DNA of 64,000 nucleotides from Massilia eburnea (GTDB taxonomy: Bacteria > Pseudomonadota > Gammaproteobacteria > Burkholderiales > Burkholderiaceae_D): positions 62,001 to 126,000 of the forward strand of contig NZ_WNKX01000002.1 in the NCBI RefSeq assembly GCF_009720745.1. The letters are read 5' to 3'. Below are positions 24,222 to 33,130 of this stretch, piece by piece. The position numbers and the translations under genes are program-made. Positions within the stretch are counted from its first letter, which is position 1; every line of letters begins with the position of its first letter. Below the pieces are notes generated by a model. That model searched no databases, had not been told where the DNA came from, and saw only the letters and a program-made list of their open reading frames with translations.

Positions 24222-25091
24222 ATGAAGAACGTTATCGGTGTTTACAGCGCCCCGCGCCAGCACTGGGTCGGCAATGGTTTCCCGGTCCGCTCGCTGTTCT
24301 CCTACCACGACATGGGGCCGGAGCTCAGCCCCTTCCTGCTGCTGGACCGCGCCGGACCGATGAAGTTCGAGCCGGCCGAGGCAGTGCGCGGCGTCGGGCA
24401 GCACCCGCACCGGGGCTTCGAAACGGTGACCATTGTCTACAGAGGCGAGGTGGCGCACCGGGATTCGACCGGCCAGGGCGGGGTGATCACCGACGGCGAC
24501 GTGCAGTGGATGACGGCGGCCTCCGGCATCCTGCACGAAGAATTCCACTCCGAGGCGTTCACCCGCGCGGGCGGCATATTGGACATGGTCCAGCTGTGGG
24601 TCAACCTGCCAGCCAAGGACAAGATGTCGGCCCCCGGCTACCAGCATATCGACAGCAAAACCATTCCCCGCATCGGCCTGCCGGACGGCGCGGGCGCCCT
24701 GCGCGTGATCGCGGGGAACTATGAAGGACATCAAGGTCCCGCCCGCACTTTCACCCCCATGAACGTCTGGGACCTGCAGCTGAAGGCCGGCGTACCGGTC
24801 CGCTTGCCGGCCGCGGATGGCTGGAACACGGCAGTCACCGTCCTCCACGGCGCCGTGATGGTCAACGAAAACACCGCAGCCCAAGAGGCGGAACTGGTGG
24901 TCCTCAGCCGCACCGACCAGGACCTGACGGTCGAAGCCAGCAGCGACGCAGTCGTGCTCTTGTTAAGCGGCCTGCCGATCGACGAACCCATTGTCGGGCA
25001 CGGCCCCTTCGTCATGAACTCGGATGCCGAGATCGAGCAAGCCTTCCGCGATTTCACCGGCGGCAAATTCGGCAAGATTCCAGGGAACTGA
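24222..25091 (+). CDS. Pirin-family cupin protein
   Basis: The 289-aa protein has the pirin layout. GVGQHPHRGFETVTIVYRGEVAHRDSTG carries the metal-binding His residues, and GDVQWMTAASGILHEEF the third His and the Glu. LQLWVNLP-like text (VQLWVNLPAKDKM) and a second cupin half follow. Some pirins have quercetin 2,3-dioxygenase activity; others act as redox-dependent regulators, so the activity here cannot be fixed. AGGAG lies seven bases before the ATG. The hydrolase at 25177 follows on the same strand. Confidence 0.92.
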   Translation: MKNVIGVYSAPRQHWVGNGFPVRSLFSYHDMGPELSPFLLLDRAGPMKFEPAEAVRGVGQHPHRGFETVTIVYRGEVAHRDSTGQGGVITDGDVQWMTAASGILHEEFHSEAFTRAGGILDMVQLWVNLPAKDKMSAPGYQHIDSKTIPRIGLPDGAGALRVIAGNYEGHQGPARTFTPMNVWDLQLKAGVPVRLPAADGWNTAVTVLHGAVMVNENTAAQEAELVVLSRTDQDLTVEASSDAVVLLLSGLPIDEPIVGHGPFVMNSDAEIEQAFRDFTGGKFGKIPGN

Positions 25092-25176
25092 ACCGAGCAG
25101 GCCATGCCAAACAACGAGCGGCGCCAGACGCTTACGTTTTCAATCCAATTGCTTAACCCACCCAAAGGAGACCGCC

Positions 25177-25815
25177 ATGACAAGCGAAGCTATTCGTGAT
25201 CCGAAGAAGGACGACTTGCTCACCCCTCAAAACTCGGCATTCGTTATCATCGACTACCAGCCGGTGCAAGTGAACTCCATCGCATCGATGGACCGCCAGC
25301 TGCTGGTCAATAACATCGTGGGTACCTGCAAGGCTGCCGTGGCTTACGGCCTGCCGATCGTGCACTCCACCGTGAACGTGAAAACTGGCCTGAACAAGCC
25401 GCCAATCGGTCAGATTAACAAAGTGCTGGGCGAATTCCCGACCTACGACCGCACCAGCATCAACTCCTGGGAAGACGTGGAATTCCGCAAGGCCGTGGAA
25501 GCCACCGGCCGCAAAAAGCTGATCATGACCGCGCTGTGGACCGAGGCCTGCCTGACCTTCCCGGCCCTGGACGCACTGCGCGAAGGCTATGAAGTCTATG
25601 TCGTGGCTGACGCCGTCGGCGGCACTTCGGTGACCGCCCACGAAATGGCGCTGCGCCGCATCGAGCAGGCGGGCGGCAAGATGATCAGCGTGGCACAGCT
25701 GTTTTGCGAACTGCAGCGCGACTGGCAGCGCAGGGATACCGTGCCAGCCTTCATGAACCTGTTCATCGAAACCGGCGGCACCGCCGGCCTGCAGTTCAGC
25801 TACGACCGTACTTAA
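25177..25815 (+). CDS. Isochorismatase-like cysteine hydrolase (YcaC-type)
   Basis: The 212-aa protein has the isochorismatase fold. The catalytic Asp lies in SAFVIIDYQPVQV and the Lys probably in HSTVNVKTG. The nucleophilic Cys is in TALWTEACLTFPALDALREGYEVYVVADAVGG. Relatives hydrolyse amides or have unknown substrates. AAAGGAGA precedes the ATG. It lies 85 bases after pirin, a pairing that suggests joint detoxification or redox use, though this is inference. Its stop overlaps the convergent DUF2145 gene. Confidence 0.9.
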   Translation: MTSEAIRDPKKDDLLTPQNSAFVIIDYQPVQVNSIASMDRQLLVNNIVGTCKAAVAYGLPIVHSTVNVKTGLNKPPIGQINKVLGEFPTYDRTSINSWEDVEFRKAVEATGRKKLIMTALWTEACLTFPALDALREGYEVYVVADAVGGTSVTAHEMALRRIEQAGGKMISVAQLFCELQRDWQRRDTVPAFMNLFIETGGTAGLQFSYDRT

Positions 25816-26714
25816 TCGAAGCCTATGACCTCATCGCCAGGCTGCGCCTCGCAGCCTGCGCCCAAGGGCTGCCAGCCGCGCCGGATCACGATGTGGCTGG
25901 TGTTGTAGCAAAGCTCGACGCGCCGCGCCTGCGGCGCTTCACGTTGGACAAAATGTTCAATTGAATCTGGCAGGCTGACCCGCATGGTACGCGCGCTCAG
26001 GTCTTCATCCGGATGGTCCAGCACGTGGACCAGCGGCACAAAGTGTGCGGCCAGCACCAGGGCGGCGCCAACGTTGACCGGCTCCGCTTCGTAGTCATGC
26101 TCGCGCAGCCAGCGCTGTGCTTCTTCACGTTTTGAAGTTGCCGCGCCCCAGGCACTGGCGATCAGCTCCACCAGCCACTGGTTGCAGTTCTGGTAGCGCG
26201 TGCTGTATGCATACGCATTGGCGCTGTATTCGCCGGCCAGCAGCGCCAGCGGGGTTTGCGCATCCAGCGCAGCCGCCTGCAGCGCGTCGCCTTTTTCTTG
26301 CGGCAGCATGACCAGCGACAGGTGGCCTTCCGTCGGCTGTTCCGCGCCGAGCACGAATCCAGCCATGCCCTGATCAAAGATGCGCGGGCGTGCTTCGTCG
26401 CATGCGTAGTAAAGCTGGCGCACGGACCAGGGGCTGTTGGGATTGGATTTGAGTGCGAGGCCAGCGTGCGAATAACGCAGGCCAAAACGCGCCAGGTCAA
26501 GGCCGGCGCGCGATACAACAGCGGCAGTCGCGCCTGAGCGGTCCAGTTCTTCTTTCACGACTGCGCTGAAACGCAGCACGTGGTCCTGCGCCGTCGCCGT
26601 CACTTTGGCGGGACGGTCGCAGAATATCATTCCACCAGCCTGCGCTGCGGCATTCACGCCCAGCGCCAGGCAAGCGGCGATCAGATGGCGTGCGAGCGCA
26701 GTTCGCGTTGCCAT
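25812..26714 (-). CDS. DUF2145 secreted protein
   Basis: The 300-aa protein has a signal peptide (LIAACLALGVNAAAQA) and family DUF2145 features: GMIFCDRPAKVTATAQDHVLRF, RYSHAGLALK, YQNCNQWLVELIASAW and a late VELCYNTSHIV. The conserved Cys, His and Asn pattern resembles NlpC/P60-like or permuted papain-fold proteins; that analogy is my inference. The start overlaps the end of the preceding 149-aa protein gene by 34 bp. Confidence 0.82.
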   Translation of the reverse strand: MATRTALARHLIAACLALGVNAAAQAGGMIFCDRPAKVTATAQDHVLRFSAVVKEELDRSGATAAVVSRAGLDLARFGLRYSHAGLALKSNPNSPWSVRQLYYACDEARPRIFDQGMAGFVLGAEQPTEGHLSLVMLPQEKGDALQAAALDAQTPLALLAGEYSANAYAYSTRYQNCNQWLVELIASAWGAATSKREEAQRWLREHDYEAEPVNVGAALVLAAHFVPLVHVLDHPDEDLSARTMRVSLPDSIEHFVQREAPQARRVELCYNTSHIVIRRGWQPLGAGCEAQPGDEVIGFD

Positions 26715-27130
26715 GCGTCGTCCAGGGCCAGGAAGAAGGCCTGGCGGGTGTCGGCGTAGGCAAACTCGTAGCCGTAGGCACGCTCATTCACCTGGACCAG
26801 CGAGCCCGCTTGAAGTGCGCGATCGGCCAGTGCAGCTTTCGGCAGATCGAGGAAGAATTCATTGCCCTGGCCTTGCAGCTTCAGGCGGGTCGAACCTGGC
26901 TTGCCCGGAGCTTCAGCCACATCGATCACGCGGTACTGGCCCGCAGCCACTTTCTTGTCGTCGCCGCTGGAGCTCTTGCTGGAGCCGGTGATCGAATCAG
27001 ACACGCTGCCCGAGATATCGGAACCAGCGCTCGAGGCGGAGGAGGCGGAGCTGCCGGCGTGGGCAGGGCTGGCGATGGCGGCAGCCAGCGCGGTCAGCGC
27101 AGCGGCGCGGCGCAGGTATTGCATAGACAT
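26681..27130 (-). CDS. Hypothetical secreted protein with Ser-rich N-terminus
   Basis: The 149-aa protein has a signal peptide (AALTALAAAIASPAHA), about 35 Ser/Gly-rich residues, and a compact domain (YRVIDVAEAPGKPGSTRLKLQGQGNEFFLDLPKAAL, then GSLVQVNERAYGYEFAYADT). I do not recognise the family. It is followed by, and overlaps, the DUF2145 gene, so the two probably form an envelope-protein pair. The start ATG has GGAGA eight bases upstream. Confidence 0.75.
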   Translation of the reverse strand: MSMQYLRRAAALTALAAAIASPAHAGSSASSASSAGSDISGSVSDSITGSSKSSSGDDKKVAAGQYRVIDVAEAPGKPGSTRLKLQGQGNEFFLDLPKAALADRALQAGSLVQVNERAYGYEFAYADTRQAFFLALDDAWQRELRSHAI

Positions 27131-27195
27131 TAATGGATCTCCGGTTAAAAACGTCGCGAGGATTATACGCGGTGCAGTGCGCGACCCACGCCTTT

Positions 27196-28080
27196 TCAAG
27201 CGGAACGCGGATAGGTGAACACAATGAAATGCGCGAGGTTAAGCAGGAAGTGGGTGGCGATCGGGATCTCGATGCGCCGCGTCCTTGAATACAGCAGCGC
27301 GTAGCCCAGTCCCGCCAGGCTGGCGAGCGCGGCAAACTGCCAGCCGCCGCCCAGGTGCGCCGCCCCGAACAGCAGGCCGGAGACAGTGGCCGCCATGGTT
27401 TCGCCGAAGCGCGCGAGCTGGCCCTGGATCACGCCGCGGAAGAAGGCCTCCTCCGCCACGCAGACAAACAGCAGGTTGACAACGGCGAACATTGGCAGGA
27501 ATGGCGACAGCTTGAAATCGGGATGAACCAATCCAATCGCCCAGCCTGCGCCTAACACTCCGCAGACGAGCGCTGCTGACAATGGCGCTTGCGATCGCCA
27601 CGCGGAGGCAAAATCCCGCCAGGTGCTGGCGCGCCGGCAGAAGAACACCAGCAGCACAAGTCCTGCCACGCCTTTGTCAAAATTCGCGTACATGGTGTAC
27701 GGGGCTGAATCGGGAGATAGCCGGACATCCTTCAGCAACAGCGGATTGTCAAATCCTGGTACGGCGTGCAGTGCGAGCCCAAATGCCAGCAGCAGCGCTA
27801 ATACCGTGAAGCACGCTCGCACGACGGCGTTGCCGTGACTGGTCGCAAGCCATGCGAACGCCAGCAAGGCGGCAATGCTGGCTCCGGCGCTCGGGTGAAC
27901 CACGCCTGCGGCCAAGCCGGCACTGACCGCGAGTCCGAGCAGGACCAGCCAGAGGTGGCGCAGGGATGGTGGCCGTTGAATGTGCGGTGCCGCCGCCAGA
28001 CCGGCGGTCGCGATCGAAAGGCCAAGAAAGCCAAACGGCAGGCAAGCCAGCGCGGATATCGCTTGCATTGCCCCGGTCAC
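27196..28080 (-). CDS. CPBP-family intramembrane metalloprotease
   Basis: The 294-aa membrane protein has eight or so hydrophobic helices. The CPBP/Abi motifs are EEAFFRGVIQGQL (motif 1), FGAAHLGGGW (motif 2) and HFLLNLAHF (motif 3), the Glu/His set that holds the metal. Family members include CAAX-type proteases and bacteriocin immunity proteins; the substrate is unknown. The GTG start overlaps the stop of the enoyl-CoA hydratase gene (GTGA); an ATG twelve bases later is an alternative. Confidence 0.85.
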   Translation of the reverse strand: MTGAMQAISALACLPFGFLGLSIATAGLAAAPHIQRPPSLRHLWLVLLGLAVSAGLAAGVVHPSAGASIAALLAFAWLATSHGNAVVRACFTVLALLLAFGLALHAVPGFDNPLLLKDVRLSPDSAPYTMYANFDKGVAGLVLLVFFCRRASTWRDFASAWRSQAPLSAALVCGVLGAGWAIGLVHPDFKLSPFLPMFAVVNLLFVCVAEEAFFRGVIQGQLARFGETMAATVSGLLFGAAHLGGGWQFAALASLAGLGYALLYSRTRRIEIPIATHFLLNLAHFIVFTYPRSA

Positions 28081-28853
28081 GCGAACTTGGAGAAGTCAGG
28101 TTTGCGTTTTTCGAAGAAGGCAGTAAAGGCTTCCTTGGCCTCAGCGCCGCTCAGCATGGCGCCGAACTGCGCGCTTTCCACATCGATGTGGGCTTTCAGC
28201 GCTTCGCGGCCGGCCTTCATCAGGCGCTTGGTCTGGCGGATCGATTCGGCCGGCAGCGCGACCAGCTTGGCCGCTTGCGCCTGCGCGTGCGCCAGTACCT
28301 GGTCGGCCGGCAGCAGCTTGGAAATCAGGCCCATGTCGTAGGCTTCCTGTGCGCTGAACGCTTCGCCCAGCATCAGTTTTTCCGCCGCACGGGCGTGGCC
28401 GCCGTTGGCAGGCAGCAGCATGCTGGAGCCAAATTCCGGGCACAGGCCCAGCGCCGCGAATGGCACCGAGAATTTGGCGTTGTCGGCGGCGTACACCAGG
28501 TCGCAGTGCATCAGCATGGTGGTGCCGATGCCGATCGCGGCGCCGTTCACCGCCGCTACCACCGGCTTGGTGCTGGCGAACAGGGCTTTCATGAACTTGA
28601 TTACCGGACGGTCCGAGAACGCGACACCGTCGTTGGCGGCGGTGGTGGTTGCGAAGTCGACCAGGTCGTTGCCGGCGGTGAAAATCTCTGGCTTGCCGGT
28701 GATCAGGATGGCACGCACTTCGGCGTCGCTTTCGGCGGCGTTGATGGTGTCGGCCATGGTCTGGTACATGGCGGAGGTGATCGCATTTTTGCGGTCGAGG
28801 CGGTCGAATTCGATGGTCAGGATGCCGTTGGCTTTGCTGGTCAGGATTGCCAT
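28077..28853 (-). CDS. Enoyl-CoA hydratase/isomerase family protein
   Basis: The 258-aa crotonase-fold protein shows EFDRLDRKNAITSAMYQ, the oxyanion-hole segment FTAGNDLVDF and the second GAAIGIGTTMLMHCDLVYA. Glu-containing FAALGLCPEFGSSMLLP lies at the usual active-site position. It hydrates or isomerises enoyl-CoA in beta-oxidation. It stands last in the fatty-acid cluster, but a palindromic repeat and a terminator separate it from the thiolase gene, so it may have its own promoter. Confidence 0.9.
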   Translation of the reverse strand: MAILTSKANGILTIEFDRLDRKNAITSAMYQTMADTINAAESDAEVRAILITGKPEIFTAGNDLVDFATTTAANDGVAFSDRPVIKFMKALFASTKPVVAAVNGAAIGIGTTMLMHCDLVYAADNAKFSVPFAALGLCPEFGSSMLLPANGGHARAAEKLMLGEAFSAQEAYDMGLISKLLPADQVLAHAQAQAAKLVALPAESIRQTKRLMKAGREALKAHIDVESAQFGAMLSGAEAKEAFTAFFEKRKPDFSKFA

Positions 28854-28874
28854 TGTTCTTTGTCTCCGTTCTTT

Positions 28875-28913
28875 AAACCGGTAAACCAGTGTCAGACCCG
28901 CAGGGTCTGACAC
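28875..28913. repeat. Palindromic repeat copy 1 (half element)
   Basis: AAACCGGTAAACCA is followed by the perfect stem GTGTCAGACCC-GCA-GGGTCTGACAC (28889-28913). It matches the stems and the CCGG-containing ends of copies near 44.2, 47.5, 49.9 and 60.2 kb. The second end is missing here. Confidence 0.75.
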
Positions 28914-28942
28914 CTGCTGCTCACAGGACTGTGGATGTAAAA

Positions 28943-28965
28943 AAGGCGGGCTTGTGACCCGCCTT
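28943..28965 (-). terminator. Rho-independent terminator after the thiolase gene
   Basis: AAGGCGGG and CCCGCCTT pair around a 7-base loop and, read on the minus strand, are followed by a run of T. It lies 25 bases after the thiolase stop. Confidence 0.8.
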
Positions 28966-28989
28966 CCTGGCTACGTCGTTGCGCGTGGA

Positions 28990-30186
28990 TTATACGCGCT
29001 CGATGATGCCTGCTGCGCCCATGCCGGCGCCCACGCACATCGTGACCATGCCGTACTTCAGCTGGTTGCGGCGCAGTGCGTGCACGACGGTCGCAGCGCG
29101 GATCGCGCCGGTTGCGCCCAGTGGGTGGCCCAGGGCGATTGCGCCGCCCATCGGGTTCACTTTGCTGGTGTCCAGGTTCAGGTCGCGGATCACGGCCAGG
29201 GCCTGGGCGGCGAACGCTTCGTTCAGCTCGATCCAGTCCAACTGGTCCTGGGTGATGCCGGCAGCGGCGCAAGCGGCTGGGATGGCGACCTTAGGACCGA
29301 TGCCCATGATTTCCGGTGGCACGCCGCGCACGGCGAACGAAGAGAACTTGGCCAGCGGGGTCAGGTTGTGTTCCTTCAGGATCTTTTCGGAGACCACGAT
29401 CAGCGCGCCGGCGCCGTCGGACATCTGCGAGGAGGTCGCGGCGGTCACGGTGCCCTTGGCGGCGAACACTGGCTTCAGCTTGGCCATGCCTTCCATGGAG
29501 GCGTCGGCGCGCGCGCCTTCGTCGGTATCCACGGTGCGCTTGACAACCTTGATCTCGCCGGTGCGCAGGTCAGGAGTGCGGGTGATGATTTCGACCGGGG
29601 TGGTCTCGTCCTTGAAGAAGCCGGCTTGCTGGGCGGCGATCGCCTTGCGGTGCGATTCCAGGCCGAATGCGTCCTGGTCTTCGCGGGAGATCTTCCACTG
29701 CTGCGCCACTTTCTCGGCGGTCAGGCCCATGCCGTAGGCCAGGCCCACGTTCTCGTCCTTGAAGGTGTCCATATTGATCGATGGGTGGTGGCCCATCATC
29801 GGCACCATCGACATCGATTCCACGCCGCCGGCGATCATCACGTCGGCTTCGCCAACGCGGATGCGGTCCGCCGCCATGGCCAGGGCGGTGATGCCCGAAG
29901 CGCAGTAACGGTTGATGGTCACGCCGCCCACGGTGTTCGGCAGGCCCGCCAGCACCACGGAATTACGGGCGATGTTGAAGCCCTGCTCTGCTTCCGGGAA
30001 GGAGCAGCCGACGATGGCGTCGACGATCAGTGCAGGATCCAGGTTAGGCACGGCAGCCATGGCGCCCTTGATGGCGGCGACCAGCAGGTCGTCCGGGCGG
30101 GTCTTGCTGAACATGCCGCGCGGTGCTTTACCGATCGGGGTGCGGGTAGCGGCGACGATGTATGCGTCTTGGAGTTGTTTGCTCAT
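28990..30186 (-). CDS. Acetyl-CoA C-acyltransferase (3-ketoacyl-CoA thiolase)
   Basis: The 398-aa thiolase has the catalytic Cys in TINRYCASGITALAMA, the His in ALGHPLGATGA and the second Cys in MVTMCVGAGMGAAGI. It cleaves 3-ketoacyl-CoA to acetyl-CoA and a shortened acyl-CoA. It lies downstream of the bifunctional dehydrogenase and the hotdog thioesterase on the same strand, and a strong terminator follows. Length and motifs are complete. Confidence 0.94.
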   Translation of the reverse strand: MSKQLQDAYIVAATRTPIGKAPRGMFSKTRPDDLLVAAIKGAMAAVPNLDPALIVDAIVGCSFPEAEQGFNIARNSVVLAGLPNTVGGVTINRYCASGITALAMAADRIRVGEADVMIAGGVESMSMVPMMGHHPSINMDTFKDENVGLAYGMGLTAEKVAQQWKISREDQDAFGLESHRKAIAAQQAGFFKDETTPVEIITRTPDLRTGEIKVVKRTVDTDEGARADASMEGMAKLKPVFAAKGTVTAATSSQMSDGAGALIVVSEKILKEHNLTPLAKFSSFAVRGVPPEIMGIGPKVAIPAACAAAGITQDQLDWIELNEAFAAQALAVIRDLNLDTSKVNPMGGAIALGHPLGATGAIRAATVVHALRRNQLKYGMVTMCVGAGMGAAGIIERV

Positions 30187-30213
30187 TTTTAAGCTTTCCA
30201 GTATCTGTGTTCG

Positions 30214-30711
30214 TTAGCGTTTGGCGGAGAGGTACCAGTCCACCTGTACTTGTGCTGCCAGCGTGCCGTGTTCGTCGAAGATGTCGACGTTGACCGGGAA
30301 CGCTACTTTTCCTTCATCCTTCAGCTGTGCGCGGATCGCGGCCAGGTCGCCCGGTACCTTGCCGGAGGCGCGCGTCGCGCCCTTGGCTACTTTCTGGTAC
30401 TGGATGCGCGACTCCTTGGCGACCGGGCGCATGTCCATGATCAGGTCGGCGAAGCCGCCTGCCATGGCCGCGCCGGACGCCGTTTCGGCCAGCGTGAAGA
30501 TCGCACCTGCATGCGGCGTGCCGAGGTGGTTGTGCAGCTTGCCGTCGTCCGGCATCGACACTTCGGCCGTACCAGCGCCGATGCTGTCGATACGGATGCC
30601 GAGCAGGCGCACGAACGGCAGCGACTCCGTCATGTGCTTTTTGATTTGCTCATAGACCATGCCAGGTTTCACTCGAAGTAAAAGTTTGAAGGCCAGCGAC
30701 AGGATGGACAT
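30214..30711 (-). CDS. Hotdog-fold acyl-CoA thioesterase-like protein (PaaI/DUF4442 type)
   Basis: The 165-aa protein shows the hotdog pattern LHNHLGTPHAGAIFTLAETASGAAM, followed by the strands MRPVAKESRIQYQKVAKGATRA and FPVNVDIFDEHGTLAAQVQVDWYL. Such proteins hydrolyse acyl-CoA thioesters, here perhaps releasing CoA from stalled beta-oxidation intermediates. It sits between the bifunctional dehydrogenase gene (6-base gap) and the thiolase gene (27-base gap). Confidence 0.85.
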   Translation of the reverse strand: MSILSLAFKLLLRVKPGMVYEQIKKHMTESLPFVRLLGIRIDSIGAGTAEVSMPDDGKLHNHLGTPHAGAIFTLAETASGAAMAGGFADLIMDMRPVAKESRIQYQKVAKGATRASGKVPGDLAAIRAQLKDEGKVAFPVNVDIFDEHGTLAAQVQVDWYLSAKR

Positions 30712-30717
30712 TTGCTC

Positions 30718-33117
30718 TTAGTTGCGTACCGGCTTACCGGTCTGCAGCATGCCCATGATGCGCTCTTGCGACTTAGGATGGTTCAGCAATTCCAGGAAGG
30801 CCTTGCGTTCCATATCCAGCAGCCACTGCTCGCTCACCACGCTGCCCTGGTCGATGTCGCCGCCGGACACGATCTCGGCGATCATGTCGCCCAGCTTGTA
30901 GTCGTGCGCGGAGATGAAGCCGCCATCGCGCATATTGACCAGCTGGCCGCGGATGGTGCCCCAGCCGTAACGGCCGGTTACCGGCACTGGGCGCTGGATC
31001 GGAGCGCGGTAGCCTGCGTCAGCCATCGCACGTGCAGTGGTCTTCGCCACGTGCAGCAGTTCGTAGGCGTTGAACACGATGATGTCGTCTTCCTTCAGGT
31101 AGCCCATGGCCTTCGCTTCCAGCGCGGACTTCGAAACGTTCGCGGTTGCAGCGTTGGTAAAGCCGGTCTTCAGGAATTGCAGGATGTCGTTGCCTTTGGC
31201 TTCGCGGGCAGCACGTACCGCCGCTTCTTTCAGGCCGCCGCCGCCAGGGATCAGGCCAACGCCCACTTCCACCAGGCCGATGTAGGATTCCAGGGCCGCT
31301 ACGCGCTTGGATGCGTGCAGCGCCATTTCGCAGCCGCCGCCCAGGGCGATGCCGGCAACAGCCGCCACCACTGGCACGTTGGAATACTTCATCGACATGA
31401 AGGTGTCTTGCAGTTCCTTGATGATCGGGTCGACTGCTTTCGCGCCGCCGGCCATGAAGGCTGGCAGGGCTTCCTGCAGGTCGGCGCCGGCCGAGAAGGC
31501 GCCGCCTTCGGCTGCGTCGGTGTTCCAGATCACCAGGCCCTTGAAGTTCTTTTCAGCTTCGGCCAGGCCGCGCTGGATGCCGCCGATCACGCCTTTGCCG
31601 ATCACGTGCATCTTGGTCTTCAGCGACAGGATCAGGACGTCGTCGCCGGTGTGCCACAGGCGTACGGATTCGTCTTCGTGCACGGTCACGCCGGCAGTCT
31701 TAGGATCGGCGCCGCCGCCGCCCACTACAGGAGCGCGGAATTCCTGGCGCTTGTACACAGCCAGGTCGGAACGCGGGGTGTAGGACTTGGTCGCCGGCGA
31801 GAACGAGCCATCAGGGGTATGCACGCCCTGCTCGCCCACTTTGCCTTCGAAGACCCACGCTGGCAGCGGTGCATTGCACAGCGCCTTGCCTGCTTCGATG
31901 TCTTCCTTGACCCACTGTGCAACCTGGCCCCAGCCGGCTGCTTGCCAGGTTTCGAACGGACCAACGTTCCAGCCGAAGCCCCAGCGCATGGCGAAGTCGA
32001 TGTCGCGTGCGTTGTCGGCGATCGATTCCAGGTGGATCGCGATGTAGTGGAAAGCGTCGCGGAAGATCGCCCACAGGAACTGGCCTTGCGGGTTGGTCGA
32101 ATCGCGCAGCGCCTTCATCTTCTTGACCGGATCCTTTTCTTTCAGGATGCGGGCGATGATGTCGTCTGCCTTCTTGCCGCCGGCGACGTATTCACCGGTC
32201 GCTGCGTCCAGGCGCATGATGTCCTTGCCGACCTTCTTGTAGAAGCCGGCGCCGGATTTCTGGCCCAGGGCGCCCTTGGCGACCAGGCCGGACAGCACGG
32301 CTGGCGTCTTGTACAGCGCTGCGAACGGATCGTTCGGCAGGTTGTCTTCCATGGTCTTGATCACGTGGCCCATGGTGTCCAGGCCAACCACGTCGGCGGT
32401 ACGGAAGGTACCGGACTTGGCGCGGCCCAGCTTGGCGCCGGTCAGGTCGTCCACCACGTCGACGGACAGGCCGAACTTCTCGGCTTCGTGAATGATGGCC
32501 AGGATGCCGAACACGCCAACGCGGTTGGCGATGAAGTTCGGGGTGTCCTTGGCACGTACCACGCCCTTGCCCAGGGTCGAGGTCATGAAGGTTTCCAGCT
32601 GGTCCAGGATCTCCGGCTTGGTGGAGGTGGTCGGGATCAGTTCCACCAGGTGCATGTAGCGTGGCGGGTTGAAGAAGTGCACGCCGCAGAAGCGCGCCTT
32701 CAGTTCGTCGTCGAAGCCTTCAGCCAGTTTGTTGATCGACAGGCCGGAGGTGTTCGATGCGAAGATCGCGTTCTGGGCGATGTGCGGAGCGACCTTCTTG
32801 TACAGGTCGTGCTTCCAGTCCATGCGCTCGGCGATGGCTTCGATGATCAGGTCGCAGCCGGCCAGCAAGTCCAGGTTGTCTTCGTAGTTGGCGACCTGGA
32901 TCAGTTCCGCGTCAGCCTTGTCGCCGAACGGCGCAGGCGACAGCTTCTTCAGGTTCTCGATGGCTTTCAGGACGATGCCGTTTTTAGGCGTGCCTTCTTT
33001 GCCCGGCAGGTCGAACAGAACGACTGGTACCTTGGCGTTGACGCAGTGGGCAGCAATCTGCGCGCCCATCACGCCGGCGCCCAGCACCGCTACTTTTTTC
33101 ACGTTGAAGTTGCTCAT
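30718..33117 (-). CDS. 3-hydroxyacyl-CoA dehydrogenase / enoyl-CoA hydratase (FadN-like)
   Basis: The 799-aa protein starts with an NAD-binding domain (KKVAVLGAGVMGAQIAAHC) and the dehydrogenase motifs SNTSGLSINKLAEG and GVHFFNPPRYMHLVELI. A second dehydrogenase domain follows, and the C-terminus is a crotonase-like domain (FSAGADLQEAL, GIALGGGCEMALHASKRVAA). This order, dehydrogenase first, is that of FadN-type proteins rather than E. coli FadB. It oxidises 3-hydroxyacyl-CoA, and the crotonase half may hydrate enoyl-CoA. It is the second gene after the acyl-CoA dehydrogenase, with a 13-base gap. Confidence 0.92.
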   Translation of the reverse strand: MSNFNVKKVAVLGAGVMGAQIAAHCVNAKVPVVLFDLPGKEGTPKNGIVLKAIENLKKLSPAPFGDKADAELIQVANYEDNLDLLAGCDLIIEAIAERMDWKHDLYKKVAPHIAQNAIFASNTSGLSINKLAEGFDDELKARFCGVHFFNPPRYMHLVELIPTTSTKPEILDQLETFMTSTLGKGVVRAKDTPNFIANRVGVFGILAIIHEAEKFGLSVDVVDDLTGAKLGRAKSGTFRTADVVGLDTMGHVIKTMEDNLPNDPFAALYKTPAVLSGLVAKGALGQKSGAGFYKKVGKDIMRLDAATGEYVAGGKKADDIIARILKEKDPVKKMKALRDSTNPQGQFLWAIFRDAFHYIAIHLESIADNARDIDFAMRWGFGWNVGPFETWQAAGWGQVAQWVKEDIEAGKALCNAPLPAWVFEGKVGEQGVHTPDGSFSPATKSYTPRSDLAVYKRQEFRAPVVGGGGADPKTAGVTVHEDESVRLWHTGDDVLILSLKTKMHVIGKGVIGGIQRGLAEAEKNFKGLVIWNTDAAEGGAFSAGADLQEALPAFMAGGAKAVDPIIKELQDTFMSMKYSNVPVVAAVAGIALGGGCEMALHASKRVAALESYIGLVEVGVGLIPGGGGLKEAAVRAAREAKGNDILQFLKTGFTNAATANVSKSALEAKAMGYLKEDDIIVFNAYELLHVAKTTARAMADAGYRAPIQRPVPVTGRYGWGTIRGQLVNMRDGGFISAHDYKLGDMIAEIVSGGDIDQGSVVSEQWLLDMERKAFLELLNHPKSQERIMGMLQTGKPVRN

Positions 33118-33130
33118 GTTTTTCCTTTAA

